Assembly: GCA_023443125.1 (NCBI GenBank)
Contig: JAEZVO010000056.1
Span: forward strand, 13,024-77,023
Direction: 5' to 3'
Length of the DNA stretch: 64,000 nt
DNA from: Actinomycetes bacterium
Lineage (GTDB): Bacteria > Actinomycetota > Actinomycetes > Propionibacteriales > Propionibacteriaceae
The notes under the pieces are model-generated. The model saw only the letters and a program-made list of their open reading frames with translations. It was not told the DNA's origin and did not search any database. The position numbers and the translations under genes are program-made. Shown in pieces: positions 8,169 to 17,193 of the stretch. Position 1 is the first letter of the stretch. Each line of letters begins with the position of its first letter.

Positions 8169-9137
8169 ATGACGCGCATGACCAGCCCCACCGTCGACGA
8201 TGTGCAACGCATGCTCTCCGGAGGCCCAGGGCTGTGGCTGGCGTCGGGAGAACCTCCGGAACTGCCCTCGGATATCGGTGTGGTGTTGGAGACCTCAGGA
8301 TCGACGGGGACCCCGCAGCGCGTGGCGCTCACCCGTGAACAACTCGTCGCTGCCGCCCGGGCCAATCGAGAGTATTTCGGCTGGGATGCGACGTGGCACC
8401 TCGCCCTGCCCAGCCACTACGTGGCCGGGCTGATGGTGCTCGTTCGAGGCGTCTTGGGCACAGGCGTGGGGGTGTGCTCGTCGGATCTCACCGACGCCGC
8501 ACCCGCACCCGGCCGCAACTGCCTCTCCATCGTCCCCACCCAGCTCATCCGCGCCCTCGATCAGCGCCTGCCGCTCGACGGCTTCGACGCGGTGCTCGTC
8601 GGGGGAGCGCCGCTGCGCCAGGACGTGCGGGAGCGCGCTGAGGAGTCCGGCGTACGCGTGGTGGAGACGTACGGAATGAGCGAGACCTGCGGTGGCGTGG
8701 TCTACGACGGCGTGCCGCTGCCCGGCGTCGAGGTGACTATCGAGCGCGGCCTCATTCGACTGAGCGGGCCGATGGTCAGCGGTGGGTCGCTGCTGACGAA
8801 GGACCGCGGCGAATGGGCCAATAGGCGCCTCCGCGTGCTCGGACGTGCGGATGACATCGTCATCACCGGCGGCCTCAAAGCCGACCTTGCCGCCGTGCGG
8901 GCCGCCGTCGCATCCCTCGATGCCGACGCCTGGGTGCTCGCCGTCGACGATGACGAATGGGGGCAGCGGATCGTACTGTTCGCCACGGCAGGCACCCTCG
9001 ACGAATGGCGAGCGCGGCTGCGCCCGGCGCTTCCGAAGCACGCCCTCCCGCGCCAGCTGTGCGTCGTCGATGAGCTGCCGCGAACGCCGGGCGGCAAGCC
9101 AGACCGCGAAAAGCTCCTAAGATGGCTGACGCAATGA
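8169..9137 (+). CDS. menE: o-Succinylbenzoate-CoA ligase (MenE)
   Basis: The product is about 322 residues and belongs to the ANL adenylating enzymes. It activates o-succinylbenzoate with ATP and CoA in menaquinone synthesis. The ATP loop is LETSGSTGTPQRVALT, followed by VETYGMSETCGG, GRADDIVITGGLK and a C-terminal PRTPGGKPDREKL with the catalytic Lys. It is shorter than the ~480 residues of E. coli MenE, as in other compact actinobacterial versions. Two ATGs (8169 and 8178) are possible. The reading frame is open far upstream, but that part is antisense to the DhaL gene and is excluded. The end overlaps menA by 16 bases. Confidence 0.88.
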   Translation: MTRMTSPTVDDVQRMLSGGPGLWLASGEPPELPSDIGVVLETSGSTGTPQRVALTREQLVAAARANREYFGWDATWHLALPSHYVAGLMVLVRGVLGTGVGVCSSDLTDAAPAPGRNCLSIVPTQLIRALDQRLPLDGFDAVLVGGAPLRQDVRERAEESGVRVVETYGMSETCGGVVYDGVPLPGVEVTIERGLIRLSGPMVSGGSLLTKDRGEWANRRLRVLGRADDIVITGGLKADLAAVRAAVASLDADAWVLAVDDDEWGQRIVLFATAGTLDEWRARLRPALPKHALPRQLCVVDELPRTPGGKPDREKLLRWLTQ

Positions 9138-10009
9138 CAAGCTTCAACATCTGGGTCGAAGGCGCTCGCCCCCGGACGCTGCCCGCCGCTGTCGCCCCCG
9201 TCCTCGCCGGCGCTGCCGCCGCCATGTACGCCGGGCGCGTCGACCTCCTCCTCACGGTGCTCGCGCTGCTGGTGGCCGTCGCGCTGCAGGTGGGCGTGAA
9301 CTACGCCAACGACTACTCCGATGGTGTTCGCGGCACCGACGAAGACCGCGCCGGGCCGTTGCGCCTCACCGCATCCGGGCTGGCTGAGCCTGCCCAGGTG
9401 CGACGTGCCGCCTTCGTGAGCTTCGGGGTAGCAGCGCTGGTTGGCCTCGTCATCGTGTGGCTGACGGCGCAATGGTGGCTGCTCCTCGTCGGCGCACTGT
9501 GCATTCTGGCGGCGTGGTACTACACCGGCGGCAAGCACCCGTACGGCTACATCGGGCTTGGTGAGGTGTTCGTCTTCATTTTCTTCGGGCTGGTCGCCAC
9601 CGTCGGCACCACCTACATCAACGTGCTCGCCGCGCCCTGGTACGCGTGGTGTGCTGGCGCCGCCGTCGGCGCGATGGCGTGCGGGGTGCTCGTCGGCAAC
9701 AACCTGCGCGACATCCCCACTGACGAGGAGGTGGGGAAGCGCACCCTCGCCGTGCGCCTTGGCGACCAAGGCACCCGATGGTTCTACGCTGCCCTAGTGC
9801 TGCTCGCTGCCGCGTCGGTGGTGGCCTTCGCGGCGGGCACTACGTGGTGGGCGCTCATCGCCCTCCTGGGGCTTGGCGTGTGCGTCGCCCCGCTGAAACT
9901 TGTGCTCGGCGGAGCCACTGGCAGTGCGCTCATCCCCGTGATCCAGGGCACCGGTATGGCGGGCATCGGCATCGGGTTCGGGCTCGTCGTGGGGGTGTTC
10001 CTCGCGTGA
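9122..10009 (+). CDS. menA: 1,4-Dihydroxy-2-naphthoate polyprenyltransferase (MenA)
   Basis: The 295-residue integral membrane protein attaches the polyprenyl chain to dihydroxynaphthoate. The first Asp-rich prenyl-diphosphate motif is NYANDYSDGVRGTDEDR and the second is NNLRDIPTDEEVGKRTLAV, as in UbiA-family MenA. About eight hydrophobic helices are visible. It starts inside menE and ends with TGA overlapping the GTG of menC, so menE-menA-menC are translated as a coupled set. Confidence 0.93.
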   Translation: MADAMTSFNIWVEGARPRTLPAAVAPVLAGAAAAMYAGRVDLLLTVLALLVAVALQVGVNYANDYSDGVRGTDEDRAGPLRLTASGLAEPAQVRRAAFVSFGVAALVGLVIVWLTAQWWLLLVGALCILAAWYYTGGKHPYGYIGLGEVFVFIFFGLVATVGTTYINVLAAPWYAWCAGAAVGAMACGVLVGNNLRDIPTDEEVGKRTLAVRLGDQGTRWFYAALVLLAAASVVAFAAGTTWWALIALLGLGVCVAPLKLVLGGATGSALIPVIQGTGMAGIGIGFGLVVGVFLA

Positions 10010-10950
10010 TCGTCTACGACATCGCCATGCGCGTCCCGTTCCGCGGGCTGCGCAGACGTCAAGGCGTACTGCTGGAGGGCAAGGCCGGCTGGGCCGAGTG
10101 GAGCCCGTTCCCCGAATATGGCGACGAGGAAGCTGCGACGTGGCTGCTCGCCGCGCTGGACATCGCCGAACACGGGTTCCCCGGCCCGTTCCGCGACCAG
10201 GTTCCCGTCAACGGCATCGTGCCCGCACTCGCGCCCGACGATGCGGTGCGGCGGGCGAGAGAAACAGGCTGCCGCACCATCAAGATCAAGGTGGCCGGTG
10301 AAACCTCCCTCGACGATGACCTCGCCCGCGTGCGCGCCGTGCGCGAGGCGCTCCCGGAGGCCCAACTGCGCGTCGACGCCAACGGCGGCTGGAGCCTCGA
10401 TGAGGCCAACCGCGCGCTGAGCGCGCTGGCGCCCCTGCAGCTGCAGTACGCCGAACAGCCATGCGCCAGCGTCGACGATCTCGCCCGCCTGCGCTCCCTG
10501 GGGCTGGGCGTGCCCATCGTCGCCGACGAGTCCATCCGCAAAGCCGACGACCCGTACCGCGTGGCGGAACTGGATGCCGCCGACGGCATCGTGCTCAAGG
10601 TGCAGCCACTCGGCGGCATCCGCCGCTGCCTGGCGCTGGCCAAGGAGCTGAGGATGCCGTGCGTGGTGTCGTCGGCGGTGGAAACCTCCGTCGGCATCGC
10701 TGCGGGGGTGGCCCTGGCCGCGGCCTTGCCGGAACTGCCGTGGGCGTGCGGGCTCGAGACCGTGCGGCTGTTGGAGGACGATGTGGTCAAGCGCCCCCTG
10801 CTGCCGGAAGACGGGTGGCTGACACCGCCGATCGTCGGCTTGGAACCGACGCTGGCGTCGCGGCACCTGGCCGACGAGGAGACGACTAGGTGGTGGCAGG
10901 CGCGGTTCGAGCGGGCGCAGCGCGTGCTCGAGGAATCGGGGCAGCTGTGA
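10006..10950 (+). CDS. menC: o-Succinylbenzoate synthase (MenC)
   Basis: The 314-residue product belongs to the enolase superfamily and dehydrates SHCHC to o-succinylbenzoate. The barrel carries TIKIKVAG (catalytic Lys pair), LRVDANGGWS (metal Asp), YAEQPC (metal Glu), IVADESI (metal Asp) and a late LKVQPLGG with the second Lys. The GTG start overlaps the menA stop by four bases. A longer open frame exists upstream but lies within menA. Confidence 0.92.
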   Translation: MIVYDIAMRVPFRGLRRRQGVLLEGKAGWAEWSPFPEYGDEEAATWLLAALDIAEHGFPGPFRDQVPVNGIVPALAPDDAVRRARETGCRTIKIKVAGETSLDDDLARVRAVREALPEAQLRVDANGGWSLDEANRALSALAPLQLQYAEQPCASVDDLARLRSLGLGVPIVADESIRKADDPYRVAELDAADGIVLKVQPLGGIRRCLALAKELRMPCVVSSAVETSVGIAAGVALAAALPELPWACGLETVRLLEDDVVKRPLLPEDGWLTPPIVGLEPTLASRHLADEETTRWWQARFERAQRVLEESGQL

Positions 10951-10975
10951 TGCCGCACTGCGGGAAGGATCGAGC

Positions 10976-12514
10976 ATGAGCAGTGTGGAGCTGGGCGCAG
11001 TGGTGGCGCACACGCTGGCGCGGATGGGTGTTGCCGGCGTGGTTAGCGGTGCGGGGTCGCGCAACGCCCCGCTGTCCATGGCGTTCCATCGTCTCGACGC
11101 CGACGGTGCGCTCTCGCTGCACGTCGTCGTCGACGAGCGTTCCGCCGCCTTCCGTGCTCTCGGACTGGCCAAAGCGACGGAAAAGCTCGCCGTGGTGGCA
11201 GTCACCAGCGGATCCGCCGTCGCGAACCTACACCCTGCCGTACTAGAAGCCCGGCACGCCGGGGTGCCGATGCTCGTGCTCACCGCCGACCGCCCCATGG
11301 AGCTCGTCGGCTCCGGTGCCAGCCAAACCGCCGACCAGGTCGGCATCTTCGGCCCATCTGTGCTGGGCACGGTGCGGCTCTCCTCGCAATCCGGCGGCCC
11401 TGCGGCGTGGAGCGCCGCGGTGCAGCGCGCCGCCCACCTTGCGCTCGGCACCCGCACCCGCGAGCCCGGGCCCGTGCAGCTCAATCTCGAATTCACGCCG
11501 CCGCTCGTGGGGCAGACGCCCACCCCCGACGTGCACGTCACGCATGTCGCGGCGAGCCGGGGCGGCGATGTCGTCGAGCTCGTGGGAACCAAACGCACCG
11601 TCGTGGTGGCAGGCGAGGCCGGGCCCGCCGTTGGCGCGGAGGCTCGGGCGCTTGCCGAGCACGCCGGCGTGCCGCTGCTGGCTGAACCCGCGTCGAACGC
11701 CCGGGCCGGCCGTTGCGCCATCGCGAACTACCGCCGGCTGCTGAACCAGGAACTCGCCCATGACGTGGAGCGGGCCATCGTCTTCGGGCATCCCACCTTG
11801 TCACGGCCGCAACTGGCGCTGCTCGCACGTGGCGACGTTGAGGTCGTCGTCGTGACGCCGCGCGCCACCTGGCCTGACACCGGGCACCGCGCGAGCATCG
11901 TCGCCGAACGAGTCACCCTCGGGCAGCAAGACCCAGGGTGGCTCGCGCGCTGGCGCGAAGCCGACGCCGCCATCGAGGGCAACGCCGCGTGGAACGGGCG
12001 GGCCGTCGCCGACGCTGTGCTCGCCGCCACCGGGCCGGAGGAGAACCTCGTCTTCGGCGCCAGCAACCTCATCCGCGACGCCGACCTCGCACTGATCCGG
12101 GCCACCCCGCCCACCACCTGGGCCAGTCGCGGGCAGGCCGGTATCGACGGCACCATCGCCACCGCCGCCGGCATCGCGCTCGGCAGCGGGCGCGGCACCA
12201 CCGTTCTCCTGGGCGACCTCACCGCCCAGCACGACATCGGCTCGCTCGCCCGCCCCAAGTCGGAGCCGCGCGCCCGCTTGCGCATCGTGATCGGCGACGA
12301 CAACGGCGGCTCGCTCTTCCACAAGCTCGAACAGGGCCAGCCGGACTACGCCGACGCGTTCGAACGCGTCTTTGGCACACCGCAAGACGTGGATCTCGCT
12401 GCGGTGGCCGGGGCCTTCGGTTGGAATACGACGGTGGCTACCTCCCGCACCGAACTGGAGGTCGCACTTGCGAGCGACGCCGAGTGCATCGTCGCGAGGT
12501 ACTCGAGGCCCTAG
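10976..12514 (+). CDS. menD: SEPHCHC synthase (MenD)
   Basis: The 512-residue thiamine-diphosphate enzyme joins 2-oxoglutarate to isochorismate. The N-terminal domain has SGAGSRNAPLSMAF and DERSAAFRALGLAKAT (cofactor Glu region), then VTSGSAVANLHPAV and LTADRP. The C-terminal domain shows GDLTAQHDIGSL and DDNGGSLF in the place of the ThDP/Mg site. Length fits the family. The ATG follows GGAAGGATCGAGC. It closes the menE-A-C-D run, 25 bases after menC. Confidence 0.93.
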   Translation: MSSVELGAVVAHTLARMGVAGVVSGAGSRNAPLSMAFHRLDADGALSLHVVVDERSAAFRALGLAKATEKLAVVAVTSGSAVANLHPAVLEARHAGVPMLVLTADRPMELVGSGASQTADQVGIFGPSVLGTVRLSSQSGGPAAWSAAVQRAAHLALGTRTREPGPVQLNLEFTPPLVGQTPTPDVHVTHVAASRGGDVVELVGTKRTVVVAGEAGPAVGAEARALAEHAGVPLLAEPASNARAGRCAIANYRRLLNQELAHDVERAIVFGHPTLSRPQLALLARGDVEVVVVTPRATWPDTGHRASIVAERVTLGQQDPGWLARWREADAAIEGNAAWNGRAVADAVLAATGPEENLVFGASNLIRDADLALIRATPPTTWASRGQAGIDGTIATAAGIALGSGRGTTVLLGDLTAQHDIGSLARPKSEPRARLRIVIGDDNGGSLFHKLEQGQPDYADAFERVFGTPQDVDLAAVAGAFGWNTTVATSRTELEVALASDAECIVARYSRP

Positions 12515-12587
12515 CTGTACTAACCGGAGACATGGATCGACCTCACTGAGGACCCTCCGGCACCCTCCCCACTTTCGTTCCTAACTG

Positions 12588-12617
12588 TTGACACATATGC
12601 TAGGTGTGTATACGGAT
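12588..12617 (+). promoter_or_regulatory. Promoter with inverted repeat for the AbiE-type pair
   Basis: TTGACA at 12588-12593 is a perfect -35. TATACG (12609-12614, 15-base spacing) or TACGGA (12611-12616, 17-base spacing) would be the -10. An inverted repeat ACACA (12591-12595) / TGTGT (12605-12609) overlaps the -35 and spacer. AbiEi antitoxins are known to repress their own promoters by binding inverted repeats, so this is a candidate operator. Confidence 0.55.
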
Positions 12618-12631
12618 AGGAGGTGAGTGGG

Positions 12632-13210
12632 GTGACGGTGATAGATCTGAGATCGGTGTTCACACTCGAGCAGGCCCGTGTGGCAGGTCTGCGCAAGGAC
12701 GAGGTTTACGACCTGCTCGCGGCTGAGGAAATTGAGCGCGTCGGACGTGGTGTGTACCTGCGGCCAGGCGTGATCGATGAGCGCTTTGTTTCTCTCGCCG
12801 CCGCGACCGCTGTGCGATCGGAGGCGACGTTATGCCTCACCAGCGCGCTCGCGCATCATGACCTCACCGACGTGATTCCGTTCGGCACCGACATCGCCCT
12901 GCCGCGCGGCACCAGGCACCCGGCTGGGTTCGACCACGTGGCATGGCACAGTTTCGCCACCGACACCTTTACCCTCGGACGCGAAACACGCCAGGTCGCT
13001 CCGGGTGCGTCGATAGCGATCTACTCGCCCGAGCGGACCATCATCGACTGCTTCCGGCTCATGCATCAGGAGGGGAGCGAGACCGCTCATGAGGCACTCC
13101 GGCGATGGCTGCGCCACAAAGGCTCAACGCCGGCGAGATTGCTGCGCATGGCCGATGCCTTCCCCAAGGCGAAGCCGCGGCTGCGTCTGGCGTTGGAGGT
13201 GTTGCTATGA
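12632..13210 (+). CDS. AbiEi-family antitoxin / transcriptional regulator
   Basis: The product is about 192 residues. The N-terminal part (QARVAGLRKDEVYDLLAAEE, then IERVGRGVYLRPG) is the winged-helix of AbiEi-type antitoxins, and the rest contains the family's SALAHHDLTD and YSPERTIIDCFRL segments. The GTG at 12632 is preferred because AGGAGG (12618-12623) lies 8 bases before it; the GTG at 12623 overlaps that ribosome binding site. It overlaps the AbiEii gene by ATGA. AbiEi counters the AbiEii nucleotidyltransferase toxin and represses the operon. The pair is probably an acquired defence or stabilisation module placed next to the men genes. Confidence 0.85.
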   Translation: MTVIDLRSVFTLEQARVAGLRKDEVYDLLAAEEIERVGRGVYLRPGVIDERFVSLAAATAVRSEATLCLTSALAHHDLTDVIPFGTDIALPRGTRHPAGFDHVAWHSFATDTFTLGRETRQVAPGASIAIYSPERTIIDCFRLMHQEGSETAHEALRRWLRHKGSTPARLLRMADAFPKAKPRLRLALEVLL

Positions 13211-14109
13211 CTCCGGCACCGGGCCGTGACACCCGTGCCGGCCAGGCGTACAACGACTTGCGCAACATCGCCCGCGCCCACCGTCGAGATCCGGCAGAGT
13301 ACCTCACCTTGTATGCGCTCGAGGGATTCCTCTTCCGCCTCGCCGCATCACAGGCTTCAGAGGACTTCGTGCTCAAAGGTGGTGTGCTCATGGCTGCGTT
13401 TGCCGCGCGGCGGCCCACCCGAGACATCGACCTTGCTGCCACAGGGTTCCCCAACGACATCCCCGCCGTCGAGGCTCGTGTCCGCGAGATCATCTCTCAA
13501 CAGCTCGACGACGGCCTGGTCTTCGAATCAGACTCCCTGACGGGCGAGGAGATCCGGGACGACGCCGACTATGCCGGCGTCCGCGTCAAGCTCATCGCTC
13601 GCCTGGCCACGGCACGCATTGCCATGCACGTCGATGTGAACTTCGGCGATCCGATCTGGCCCGCCCCTGCTGAACAGGAACTCCCGCGTCTGCTTGGCGG
13701 AACGCTTCGCCTGCGCGGATACGCCGACCACATAGTCCTCGCCGAGAAGATCGTCACCGCTCTTGACCGCGGCGAGGCCAACACCCGCTGGCGCGATTTC
13801 GTCGACATCGCCTGGATCACCCGCTCGCGCCGCATCACCTACGCCGACCAGCGCACCGCCCTCGAGACCGTCGCAGGCCACCGCCACACGCAGCTCGACT
13901 CGATGCGCCCGCTGCTGGAGTCTATGCCCGACCCTGCCGAGCGGAGGTGGCAGACCTGGCGCCGTAAGCAGCGCCTCGAAGCCACCTCGCCAGAGCATTT
14001 CGCCGAACTCCTCATTGAGTGCCTCGCATACGCCGAACCCGTACTGGATCGCAGTGCAGCGGGTGCAACCTGGGACCCGCGGTCGCGGTGCTGGGAAAGC
14101 CCCCAATAG
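13207..14109 (+). CDS. AbiEii-family nucleotidyltransferase toxin
   Basis: The 300-residue product has the AbiEii/MenT-type nucleotidyltransferase core. EDFVLKGGVLMA carries the Lys/Gly-rich start, PTRDIDLAATG gives the DxD metal pair, and AMHVDVNFGDP the third acidic residue. LAEKIVTALDRGEANTRWRD, then FVDI, is the conserved helical signature. Such enzymes modify tRNA or other targets and stop growth, for example during phage infection. The ATG overlaps the antitoxin stop by four bases. All motif residues look intact, so the toxin should be active. Confidence 0.87.
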   Translation: MTPAPGRDTRAGQAYNDLRNIARAHRRDPAEYLTLYALEGFLFRLAASQASEDFVLKGGVLMAAFAARRPTRDIDLAATGFPNDIPAVEARVREIISQQLDDGLVFESDSLTGEEIRDDADYAGVRVKLIARLATARIAMHVDVNFGDPIWPAPAEQELPRLLGGTLRLRGYADHIVLAEKIVTALDRGEANTRWRDFVDIAWITRSRRITYADQRTALETVAGHRHTQLDSMRPLLESMPDPAERRWQTWRRKQRLEATSPEHFAELLIECLAYAEPVLDRSAAGATWDPRSRCWESPQ

Positions 14110-14139
14110 GGTCTCTCCAAGCGGTCACGCCAGGCGCTA

Positions 14140-15792
14140 TCAGCCGGGTGACTCCTCGTCGGAATCCAAGCGCGCGAGCCAGTGGCGCAACTGCAGCGTG
14201 GCGCGCACGTCGTCCTCGTTGTATTCCAGCACCCGCACCCGCGAGGCGTCGTCGTGGTCGTCGACGGCGTTCGCGAACCACGTCTGCGATTGCAGACCGC
14301 CCGGCTCCTCGTCGCGCCAGGCAAAGCCCGCTCCGCGGGTGGCGACCACTTTCAGCCCCAGCCCGTCGACGCCGACGAAGTTGTCTTTGACGTACTGGTA
14401 GAGGTCGACGAAATGCTCGCCGACGAGCGCCAACGCCGCTTGGAGCGCCGGATGGTTGGAGCGCTGGGCAAGGCGCCGGATGTGCACCACCTCGTAGTCG
14501 GAGTAGTGGTACACGCGCATGCCGGGATACCGCTCAGCCATCTGTATCAGCCACTGAAAAAACTCCACCGCGAGCGCCAACTCGGCGTCGGCGTCGAGGT
14601 GCTCGAACCGCACGAACGGCACGTACTCGGGCTCATCGCCCACCCCGCTCACCAGGCAGCCCCACAGATACACCGACCCGTCACCCGCAGTCTCGATGTC
14701 GAAATCGATCTCCACCTCAGCGCGCGGCACGCCGATCGGATCGACGCTCACTCGCTCCAGCGCGACCCCGCGCGCCATCATCTGCGCCCGACGATGCGCC
14801 TGACGCAGGCGGGCTTCCGAACGGTCGCGGTGCTGGGTCAGCGGCAGATACTGCGGCAAAATCTCCTCGATATCGGCCTCCGCGAGCTGCGCGACCGTCT
14901 TGATCCCAAGCCCCAACAAGGTCTGCAGCTCCCGCACATCCAACGGCGCCTTGGCAATGCGCAGCGAGAGATCGTCGTCGTCCATCTTCGTGCGACAGCG
15001 CTCCCACCAGGCGCAATACTCGCACTCCTTCACCCGAATGGGGCGCACCAGCGGCTCCGGGTCATCCGTACCGGTGCGGGCGCTGGCAGCCTCGGCAACG
15101 TGCAGGCGAAACCCGTGCTCGTGGTCGTAGCGCTCCAGCGGGCTCCGCAGCTTGTACCCACTCGTGCGCGAGAAGGTGCGGATGAACTTGTGTGTCAGGT
15201 CAACCCAAACGATCACCGGGTCGGTGCCGTCGCCGGCGTCGCCCACGACGCCCACCCGCCGCGCTTCACTGGCCCAGCCGGCGGCGTCGAGGATGCGCCA
15301 CGCGTGCGCGAGCTCCAGCAGCGCGCCCTCGCGGTAGGTGCGGTAGCGACGGTCGGCGAGTACCGTCCGCTGCGTGGGAGAGCGCAGTGTCGAGACCTCC
15401 AGGTCGTTTCCGCGCATCTGCTTTTCGACGATGCGGTACGGCTTGGTTTTCATCGGCCAGTAGCGCGGCTCGCTCGCATCTTGGTCGCGGATGAGGGCGT
15501 CGGGGGACCCGCGACGGTGGCCATTCTCGTCGTGGGGGAGTCGGGGGCCGACGATCACCGTCGCGCCCGATTTGACCGCAGCCCGCGTCGCCTCGACACC
15601 AGGGCTCTCCCGCAGATCCACCGCGCCAGGAGACGTTGCCAACACGTCGAGCACAGACTTGCGGAAATCGGCGCCGCCTTGGAACGCTTCGTGCAGTGCC
15701 TCATCGAGCACGGGTGCTTCCTGCGTGGGATCGAACGCGTTGAACGTCTTCACCGGGCAGGAGCGCGCGGCGTAGGGGTCGAGCAGAATCAC
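14140..15792 (-). CDS. TM0106-family RecB/RNase H-like nuclease
   Basis: The 550-residue product has two parts. The N-terminal half resembles RecB-like nucleases, with a lone Cys in AARSCPVKTFNAFDP and a cluster CEYCAWWERC (about residues 275-284), which could form the Fe-S staple seen in Cas4/AddB relatives. The usual PVD.K metal motif appears as YWPMKTKP, so activity of this half is doubtful. The C-terminal half looks like the DEDD RNase H-like fold (EIDFDIETAGDGSVYLWG, YHYSDYEVVHI, EYNEDDVRAT). The GTG at 15792 overlaps the menG stop (GTGA), which fixes the start. A role in DNA/RNA processing is inferred. Confidence 0.78.
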   Translation of the reverse strand: MILLDPYAARSCPVKTFNAFDPTQEAPVLDEALHEAFQGGADFRKSVLDVLATSPGAVDLRESPGVEATRAAVKSGATVIVGPRLPHDENGHRRGSPDALIRDQDASEPRYWPMKTKPYRIVEKQMRGNDLEVSTLRSPTQRTVLADRRYRTYREGALLELAHAWRILDAAGWASEARRVGVVGDAGDGTDPVIVWVDLTHKFIRTFSRTSGYKLRSPLERYDHEHGFRLHVAEAASARTGTDDPEPLVRPIRVKECEYCAWWERCRTKMDDDDLSLRIAKAPLDVRELQTLLGLGIKTVAQLAEADIEEILPQYLPLTQHRDRSEARLRQAHRRAQMMARGVALERVSVDPIGVPRAEVEIDFDIETAGDGSVYLWGCLVSGVGDEPEYVPFVRFEHLDADAELALAVEFFQWLIQMAERYPGMRVYHYSDYEVVHIRRLAQRSNHPALQAALALVGEHFVDLYQYVKDNFVGVDGLGLKVVATRGAGFAWRDEEPGGLQSQTWFANAVDDHDDASRVRVLEYNEDDVRATLQLRHWLARLDSDEESPG

Positions 15793-16505
15793 GGGCGGCG
15801 CCCTCGGTGCAGCGCGACGATGCCGCCGGTGAGGTTGCGCCATTCGACGCTCGTCCAGCCCGCCTGCGTCATGAGCTCGGCCAATGCGCGCTGATCCGGC
15901 CAGTCCATGATGGAGTCCGCGAGGTAGCTGTAGGCAACGGGATTGGGTGAGATCTTCGCCAGGGGAGGCAGGGCGCGCAGCAGGTAGTCCTTGTACACCC
16001 TCCGAAAGGCCGGGTTGGTGGGGGTGGAGAACTCATTTACGACGATGCGCCCGCCGCGGCGTGTCACCCGCAGCATCTCCTGGAGGGCCTCGAGGGTGTG
16101 CTCGACGTTGCGCAGGCCGTAGCTGATGGTGACGGCGTCGAAGGTCTCGTCGGGGAAGGGGAGCTGGAGCGCGTCGGCGTTGATGAACGAGAGCGCCGGG
16201 TACTGCTTGCGCCCCTGATGGAGCATTCCGAACGACAGATCTGCGGGCACCACCGTCGCGCCCGACTCGGCCAGCGCCTGCGACGAGGTGCCGGTGCCGG
16301 CCGCCAGGTCGAGAATCAATTGGCGTGGCTGGGGCTCGACGGCCTTGATCGTTTCGCGTCGCCACCCGCGGTCTTGGCCGAGCGAGAGCACGTCGTTCAG
16401 GAGGTCGTAGCGTGGGGCGATGTTGTCGAACATGTTGGCCACATCGTCGCGACGTTTGTCTAGCGTGGCACGGATCCCCTCACGCGGCTGCCGTTGAGCA
16501 TTCAT
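15789..16505 (-). CDS. menG: Demethylmenaquinone methyltransferase (MenG/UbiE)
   Basis: The 238-residue SAM-dependent enzyme carries out the C-methylation step of menaquinone synthesis. It shows the UbiE signature DNIAPRYDLLNDVLSLGQDR, the SAM-binding LDLAAGTGTSS, and the downstream YGLRNVEHTLEALQEMLRV. The ATG is preceded by TCTGGAACA. It is coupled to the RecB-like nuclease gene by a four-base overlap. Confidence 0.93.
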   Translation of the reverse strand: MNAQRQPREGIRATLDKRRDDVANMFDNIAPRYDLLNDVLSLGQDRGWRRETIKAVEPQPRQLILDLAAGTGTSSQALAESGATVVPADLSFGMLHQGRKQYPALSFINADALQLPFPDETFDAVTISYGLRNVEHTLEALQEMLRVTRRGGRIVVNEFSTPTNPAFRRVYKDYLLRALPPLAKISPNPVAYSYLADSIMDWPDQRALAELMTQAGWTSVEWRNLTGGIVALHRGRRP

Positions 16506-16542
16506 TGTTCCAGACTAGCCCCACTTTGACACGCCTGAGACA

Positions 16543-17193
16543 ATGGCGGGCGTGGCTAAGAAAGACGTGGTGTTGAAGGCCGAAGGGCTCAAGAAAGCGT
16601 ACGGTCCCGTGACGATCGTGGAAGGGTTCAACCTCCAAGTGCGGGAAGGTGAGGCCGTCGCGCTCGTCGGACGCAACGGCGCCGGAAAATCGACGGTGCT
16701 GCGCTGCCTGGTGGGTGCTGATCGTCCTGACGAGGGCACGGTCACCATCTGCGGCAACCGCATGTCAGAGACGAACCCGCAGATCCGCCGCGACCTCGCC
16801 ACCGTCATCGACGACCTCGATTTCTTCCCCGACCTCGCCGTCGTGGAACACCTCGACCTGCTCGCCCGAGCCCACGGTATCGACTTCCCCGACGACCTCG
16901 TCGACGATGTGCTGGAAGAAGTGCAGCTCGTGCAGCAGGCGGGACAGCTGCCGGCCACGCTCTCGTCGGGACAGCGCCGACGCTTGGCGCTGGCTACCGC
17001 ATTCGTGCGCCCCAGGCGCGTGCTCGTGCTCGACGAGCCGGAGCAGAGGCTCGACGTCGAGGGCGTCGAGTGGCTCGGCAGAAGGTTGAAAGACGACATG
17101 CGCGACGGGTTGGCCGTCGTGCTGGCGAGCCACGAGCCATCCCTGGTGGAGGCTATTGGTGCCCGTGAAGTACGGCTGGGAGAACAGCGTTGA
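16543..17193 (+). CDS. ABC transporter ATP-binding protein
   Basis: The 216-residue ATPase has Walker A GRNGAGKST, Q-loop region ATVIDDLDFFPD, signature LSSGQRRRLALA, Walker B RVLVLDEPEQRLD and switch His in VLASHE. It is coupled to the following membrane protein by TTGA and would drive it. It resembles the small ATPases of actinobacterial two-gene exporters; substrate unknown. The start has no strong ribosome binding site, and the GTG at 16552 is an alternative. Confidence 0.85.
   Translation: MAGVAKKDVVLKAEGLKKAYGPVTIVEGFNLQVREGEAVALVGRNGAGKSTVLRCLVGADRPDEGTVTICGNRMSETNPQIRRDLATVIDDLDFFPDLAVVEHLDLLARAHGIDFPDDLVDDVLEEVQLVQQAGQLPATLSSGQRRRLALATAFVRPRRVLVLDEPEQRLDVEGVEWLGRRLKDDMRDGLAVVLASHEPSLVEAIGAREVRLGEQR

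Noticed and set aside
9784..11721. 645-codon reverse frame opposite menC/menD
   Set aside because: Antisense to two enzymes with all catalytic residues; no ribosome binding site or motif.
12515..14140. Prophage or transposon around the AbiE-type pair
   Set aside because: No integrase, transposase, terminal repeats or target duplication could be found; only the two genes stand out.
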